Shown: one piece after another, positions 58,805 through 64,000 of the stretch
Position numbering within the stretch: the stretch's first letter is position 1
How the letters are laid out: every line of letters begins with the position of its first letter
NCBI GenBank assembly: GCA_026225945.1
Contig: JAMJFZ010002307.1
Span: 7,820,001 to 7,884,000, forward strand
Length of the DNA stretch: 64,000 bases
DNA from: Cricetomys ansorgei
Lineage: Eukaryota; Chordata; Mammalia; Rodentia; Nesomyidae
Direction: 5' to 3'
Notes under the pieces: generated by a model
Databases searched by the model: none
What the model was told of the DNA's origin: nothing
Seen by the model: the letters and a program-made list of their open reading frames with translations, nothing else
Translations under genes and position numbers: made by a program

Positions 58805-59875
58805 CTCTTAGTAAGAAAGTCTGATTAAAGGGCAAGATACAAGTGAAAGTCAAGTCACAATGCACCTTATTAATGGGCCAAAGTGATCCCAGGGAACCTG
58901 TTCATTAAGCTACTATCTCAAAGCAAATAAATATACAATAAATACAATAAAAAAAACACAAGACAAAACAAAAAACAAGACTTTGTCTTTCTTATGAAAG
59001 CCAGGCAACTTCAGACAGACCCGTGTCTTGAGAGTACTTGTGAATGTTGCCATTGGCAAGCCCACAGCAGATGGTTGATAAGATGAAGTGGACAGCACGT
59101 TAAGTACCACACTTTAGAGGATTACACAACCCAAGTTGAACCTGCCTCAATTAAAAGACTGAATATCTTCAAGATTTGAGATGGCCTCCAGCTTCCTAAA
59201 TGTCTCTTGGCAAGAGGATTGCTTATCCATACAGGCAAGGAGATAAAGGAAAAGAAAGGCAGACCCTGTGGGTGAAATCAAACTATAAAGCACGAGAGCC
59301 CTTTCTCAAGTACAAAACATCATAGCATACAACAAAGGAGGCTTCCCATCTTTAGGAAAAACTGTCCTGAAGAATTTGCAAGCAGGAATTTGCAATCACT
59401 AAGTATGTGTGGGTCACACGACTATTTCATAAGCTAGGAAACCTTTATGAAATTACATTTTCAGCATATTTAAATGATAGTGATCTTTATTTACATGGCT
59501 TATATAATGAGTGTCTCATTAATTGACATGTCCGTTGTTACTGTACTGGTCATCTCTATCACTAAGGACTCCATGAGTTGCTGTTGCTGCTGGGGCGGCG
59601 ATTGTTCTCTTTTATTTGGAATGTGCTAACAATGATCAAGAGAAAACTCATTACCAAATCATTTATGAAGTTTCAAATTGTTTTCACATATTCAATTTAA
59701 AATGACTCTTTATATGTTCTGGGGCATCTTTCTGGTTCAAGATGATATTCTGACACAGCTGAAACAGGTTAGGGAGTGATCATGAAGAAAGACCCAATGT
59801 CTGCTCAAACACACAGAGACCTCAGTGCCCAGCAACATAGCCTCAGTACTGAATTTTTATTTTTGGTGGAGAGAG
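58805..59875. other. Unique sequence with a conserved-looking part
   Basis: No exon or mobile element was recognised. The part at 59440-59700 combines SOX-type words ('attgtt' at 59601-59606, 'aacaatg' at 59629-59635) with a short GC-rich 'ggggcggcg'. It is free of simple repeats. Confidence 0.4.
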
Positions 59876-59877
59876 TC

Positions 59878-59935
59878 GGGTAACTTATCTAATTTTAATG
59901 GCAAGTCATTAACTGTAAAATAGAGATAGCGATTA
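59878..59935 (+). mobile_element. Possible MIR remnant
   Basis: 'tcgggtaacttatctaattt' and 'ggcaagtcattaactgtaaa' followed by 'atagagatagcg' resemble the MIR 'gggcaagtcacttaacctct' and 'ctgtaaaatggggat' blocks in rearranged or decayed form. Confidence 0.35.
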
Positions 59936-59939
59936 ATAA

Positions 59940-60530
59940 AAAACAAAATAAAACAGCAACAACAACAACAAAACCACACTATTCACATACATAACGTAAA
60001 TGAAAGAAAGCCCCTGAGAACTTGATGCGAAACTGGTATTGCAGAAAGAGTATTTCACTTGTGCCACATGTCGTCTTTCATTTCGCTTTTTTCCTTGTTT
60101 TATAAAACTGCTGTGATGCCAACCACAAAAGGTAACTACCTCAGATCTCCGAACATAAATGGAAAACAAAAATACTTTGGTGGAGGAGAAGCATCACTAT
60201 CTGGGGAATAGAGAATTGACCAAACCTGGGACAACGGTCTTGACTTACGGACCCACCTGCTGGTAGACCTGATAGCTAAACCACCATGGCACCAAAACAA
60301 AAGTCTCCCTTTTAGATTTGGAAATTCAAAACCATTAAATAAATCAATAAATAAAATATTCCTGTCAGTTAATGTGTGGAAAACCACTGCTTTAATGTGA
60401 CCTTTATGGCTATATATTCTTGAAACACCATCTTTGCTTTCAGGCTAGTTTAAAAAAAAAAAAAATACAGCTTCGGTTTTGCTTTGGGAAATTGAAACTA
60501 TCTTGAACATAGATTTGTTCATATAGATCC
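59940..60530. other. Unique sequence, no feature seen
   Basis: A small (AAC)n run at about 59955-59972 and a poly-A run near 60452-60464 are the only simple repeats. Nothing else was recognised. Confidence 0.4.
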
Positions 60531-60531
60531 C

Positions 60532-60550
60532 TGGCACCATCTTGTGGCCT
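60532..60550 (-). promoter_or_regulatory. CTCF-like motif
   Basis: The reverse complement of 'tggcaccatcttgtggcct' matches about 16 of 19 positions of the recalled CTCF consensus, including 'CCACAAGATGG'. It is the better of the two CTCF-like sites in the window, and both are on the minus strand. Confidence 0.3.
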
Positions 60551-60803
60551 GCTGAGACATTGCTGCTCAGACTAGCTAAGGATTAAGTCGAAGTCTATTT
60601 GTGATGTGAAGACACAGTTTTAAGTTATTTTCTCTCAGGTGAAATGTCTCTAACCAATGAGTCAATACTTTTGTTTCAGTCACTTATGCAAACAGCTACT
60701 TTAAAATATATTTAAAGGGATTATTCGTTTTGTATGCCACATAGAAGGCTTTTATTTAGTAATTATTTTCCACCTATTTTTGCTTCCTTGTTCTTCTTTT
60801 AAA

Positions 60804-61018
60804 GATTTTTTTATATTGTCCATGTGAATGTCTGAATATGTATATCTGTGTACCACATATGTGCCTGACACTTATAGAGGCCAGAAGGGGACATCAGTTC
60901 CCCTGGAACTGTAGTTACAAATGTTTGTTACCCGTCATATGGGAGCTGGGAATCTGACCAGGGCCCTCTGGAAGTGTAGCAAGAGCTCTCCAACTTCTGA
61001 CCCATCTCTTCAGTCTTG
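60804..61018 (-). mobile_element. B3 SINE, minus strand
   Basis: 'tagaggccagaaggggacat' and 'cccctggaactgtagttaca' are reversed B3 body blocks. 'gggagctgggaatctgacca', 'agggccctctggaagtgtag' and 'cttctgacccatctcttcag' are the reversed tRNA-like head. Confidence 0.92.
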
Positions 61019-61019
61019 C

Positions 61020-61838
61020 TTGATTGTTCTCTTGTGATTATGATTTGCCTTTTCATAAAGATGTTGAATACATATGGACAGATACCTTATCATGTTGTCA
61101 GTGGATGCCTAGAGGAAAGAAGAGCAGGGAGCAGGACCATGCCACTATGCCCTGTATACAGATGTGGATGTGAGCTAGAGGATACTGTTCACCTGTTATT
61201 AACATCTCGAGAATTTTATAGTTTTAAGAATTCCATAGTGAAACAAACTGAAACTTAAAGGCTTTAAGATTTAGGAGAAACAAATTGATAAGATCTGAGA
61301 CATTTTAAAGTTTTGTTTTAGGTTTGAAAGTGGTTTTTGTAAGGTCACATGACTGGGTAGCATGTTAGATGCTTTACTTTTCTCTGAATTAACCTGGATC
61401 GCTCTGAGGAGATAGAAATGGGAAGTCTGATTCCTTGGGAGTCAGGACTGATGTCCACTCGTACTCAGGTGAAAATGCAAAGAGGAAGCTACAGGATTTG
61501 AGCCTTTATACTTTCTTTTGATATTAGCTATCAATACTACCCTCACAGCACAGAGAGAAATCAGAAATGCAAGGTCTTTATTAGTTTGAATGTTTGCTTA
61601 TTTAAAGCTAATATGGAACTTCCACGGGAGAAGCAATGCTAAAACATTCCAGGGTGATAAATTTCAGTAGGGTCCATTTTGGGGCAGTTAGAGGAAGCAG
61701 AAATACTTTAAACCAAGTGATCTCTCTCAAAACATAATAATCACCACTCAGTTTGCCAAAACTTTTATAATTAATAGACTAACAGTATTTCACTTGAAGA
61801 TCCAAGTTAGGTCCAAGCCATATTGCTTATTGAAATCA
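61020..61838. other. Unique sequence, no feature seen
   Basis: No exon or mobile element was recognised. Confidence 0.4.
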
Positions 61839-61840
61839 GT

Positions 61841-62021
61841 CTGGGCCACCAAGATGGTTCATCAGGCAAGGGCACTGGCCACTAAGTCTGATGACCTGAG
61901 TTCAACCTCCAGGAAACATAGAGTGAAGGGGAGAGCCAAGACTCGCAGATATCCTCTGACCTGCCACATGTGTGCACATGCATACAATAATAGATAGATG
62001 ATAGATAGATAGATAGATAGA
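61841..62021 (+). mobile_element. tRNA-derived SINE (B2/B4-related) with (GATA)n tail
   Basis: 'ccaccaagatggttcatcag' and 'gcactggccactaagtctga' with 'tgacctgagttcaacctcca' form the head. The body has 'agatatcctctgacctgcca' and 'catgtgtgcacatgcataca'. The tail has expanded into (GATA)n at 61991-62021. It belongs to the same class as the copy at 453-690. Confidence 0.82.
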
Positions 62022-62024
62022 AAA

Positions 62025-63564
62025 CTGAGTTTATTAATTTAAAAAACCTCATACAATTGTTCTGGGGCTCTACAGCTAGTTCCAATCCCCCAAAATATTC
62101 AGGTTATAGAGAGTTCAAGAGATTAGGTAATTTAATAGTCTTTATGGATCCTTCTGGTTTCTTAAGCTGACTAACAGTTAAAACCAAATCTCCGAGTTCT
62201 CTGAGAATTGAGAGCAGCAAATTGTGCTTTCTCCTTTAAAGTCCTCAAATAGTTCCTGATTGATGGGTACCAGGAATCCTACCTTCAGTTTTCTCTGGAT
62301 CACTAGTTATGTGAGACTCTCATCGTGGTAAATATTTATATAACTCCTGTGTTAAAATCCTCAGTCAAACATATCACACAGCAGTAGCCCCAATCCACCA
62401 ATGCTAATCTTCTAGATTTTTGAAAAGGAGTCATAAACCATTCAAAGTTTAGATGAAATTCATCATCAGTGAATAATTCATTGCTTAAGGTTTGTATTTT
62501 TCTTTTCTTTTCTAAAACTCTATGGAAGTTCACTTATCCCAAAGCTATCTTATCTTCTTCTGCCAACCTAACATTGGAATTGTATGCTATTGCAGCTTGG
62601 CCTCCTGTGTGATATTTTCATATTTCTCATCTGAACCATCCTCACCATGCCTGCAAAAACTTCAGCTAATGGTCCAGTAAATAAACAAAGTCGTAGCTTC
62701 TTCCTACAATGTCCAGATATCCAAGGGACAGGATCAATTTTAACACCCTCCTTTGTAGCGTTTATTTATCAATATCAGTGCATCTGCAACTGAGGCTTAA
62801 AATGAAATGATTTTGTACTACAACATGCCAGAGAGATATTATCAAAATTCATATCCCTCTGTCCATTTGAGAAAAAGAAGTCTATTACCAAGATTAACGG
62901 AGACAAGGATGAAAAAAATACTTGCTGTTTATAAGACTATCATCTACATAAGTGGACACTTAATGGTGTGTGAATCAGGAGGCAGAAATGAGAAAATTCT
63001 GTGTGAAATATAATGATATAAATTAAATTACAGGATATGAACAGAAGGGCTTAATCAGGGACATTTATAAGAAGAAGGAGTCCTCAAAGTGCCAAGTGTC
63101 TGAACGATCCTAGGCTGCAAAGACATCTTTGCCCTTTTATAGAATTCCCCAGGGATACATCTTATTGAGGAGATTTTAGAAGGAAAAGAATCAATAGACT
63201 TTTAAACTTCTGAAGAGATTATTTGTCTGGATTAACATGGCTGTCTTTTTAAGAATTAAAGGCAAAAGATAAGGTGACTTAATTAAATGATCTGAAGTTT
63301 TCAAAATAATAAATATGAACGTGAACTGAAAACATCTTTACTGTCACCATAAAGTAGTCACTCTCTTTTCTCCTGCTTCCCTTCCGTATTGATCCAACCT
63401 AGTTTACTGCAGTGAGGTGATAATCCCAACCTGAGGATCTGCTGTTGTGTGTCTCTTCTGTGTACACACATAATAAGTTCTAATTCTCTAAAAATAAACA
63501 GTGGAATCCCTTTCCATCCCCAATTGGGTATAAAAAGCCCCAAAATTTAAACATATTTTAGGTT
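62025..63564. other. Unique sequence, no feature seen
   Basis: About 1.5 kb without a recognised exon or mobile element. Confidence 0.45.
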
Positions 63565-63566
63565 TT

Positions 63567-63584
63567 AAAAAGATTTATTTATTT

Positions 63585-63631
<47 letters not shown>

Positions 63632-63827
63632 ATGCGTGCATGCCTGAGCATATGCATCTGCACCTTGTGTGTTCAAGTCTCCAGGGAAACCACAACAGGG
63701 CACTGGATGCCCTGGAGCTGAAGTTACAGGCAGTTGTGAGCTGCCCAACATGAGTGCTGGGAATGAACTGCTATCCATTACAAGAGCAGCAAGCACTCTT
63801 AACTGCTGAGCTATCTCTCTGGACCCT
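63567..63827 (-). mobile_element. B3 SINE, minus strand, with (TG)n
   Basis: The reversed A-tail 'gatttatttatttattgtg' runs into (TG)n (63588-63629). It is followed by 'ctggatgccctggagctgaa', 'gttacaggcagttgtgagct', 'gagtgctgggaatgaactgc' and 'gctgagctatctctctggac', the reversed B3 body and head. It is well preserved. Confidence 0.94.
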
Positions 63828-64000
63828 CAGACATATTCTGTGTCACTGTGAAAATTTAAATACAAAATCAAATTAGAACAAGTCACACATTTGGTGACAG
63901 TAAAAGTGAGATTTATTAGTTCTTGGGCCTCTCTCTTTCTCTGAACTTCCACTTTGCATTTTATTATAGTTCAGTGCTAACATTTATAAGTGGGTGATGT
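63828..64000. other. Unique sequence to window end
   Basis: No feature was recognised in the last 170 bp. Confidence 0.4.

Noticed and set aside
1..64000. CRISPR arrays, bacterial operons, tRNA or rRNA genes, a complete provirus
   Set aside because: None was found. tRNA-like sequence occurs only as SINE heads, direct repeats are microsatellites, and LTR-like segments lack adjacent retroviral genes.

Overview
This window looks like ordinary non-coding nuclear DNA from a muroid rodent (mouse, rat, hamster or vole type). I cannot name the species. The evidence is the repeat content: a B1 SINE, B2/B3 SINEs, composite B4/ID-B1 SINEs, ID fragments, rodent-type L1 3' UTRs and MaLR-type solo LTRs. 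Long (CA)n, (GA)n, (TTTC)n and (TA)n microsatellites and AT-rich unique sequence lie between them. No prokaryotic gene organisation, CRISPR array, tRNA or rRNA gene is visible. The long open frames on both strands are chance frames in repeats or low-complexity DNA.

Layout. 1-6.5 kb: scattered SINEs and a degenerate LTR-like segment. 6.5-17 kb: mostly unique AT-rich DNA, with an LTR-like block near 10.4 kb, SINEs near 11.6 and 13.5 kb, and a diverged 92-bp sequence present twice (11154 and 12876). 17.2-18.8 kb: the most gene-like stretch, with one candidate coding exon (17287-17380, + strand) and nearby unique DNA holding a perfect CRE palindrome and a CTCF-like motif. 22-26.5 kb: SINEs, a MaLR LTR and a 1-kb L1 3' UTR on the minus strand. 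28.5-31.2 kb: a MaLR LTR, an old L1 split by a B4 SINE, and a MaLR LTR on the minus strand. 33-34.4 kb: B4, a complete-looking solo LTR, MIR and B1-like pieces. 36-41.2 kb: a large CA-rich block and several L1 fragments, one with a twin-priming inversion. 43-52.3 kb: microsatellites, SINEs and two more MaLR LTRs. 53.9-55.4 kb: a SINE, two adjacent LTR-like segments with TATA boxes, and a B3. 58.3-58.8 kb: an L1 3' UTR. 59.4-60.6 kb: conserved-looking unique DNA with SOX-like and CTCF-like motifs. The last 3 kb hold B3-type SINEs.

No set of genes working together is visible. If the 17.3-kb exon is real, the window is probably the interior of one long gene read left to right, with introns larger than 17 kb upstream and 46 kb downstream. 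I do not recognise the gene. I found no convincing undescribed biological system. The candidate exon, the local duplication, the twin-primed L1 and a few possible regulatory clusters are what merit a second look. All repeat family names come from recalled consensus patterns, not from a database search.
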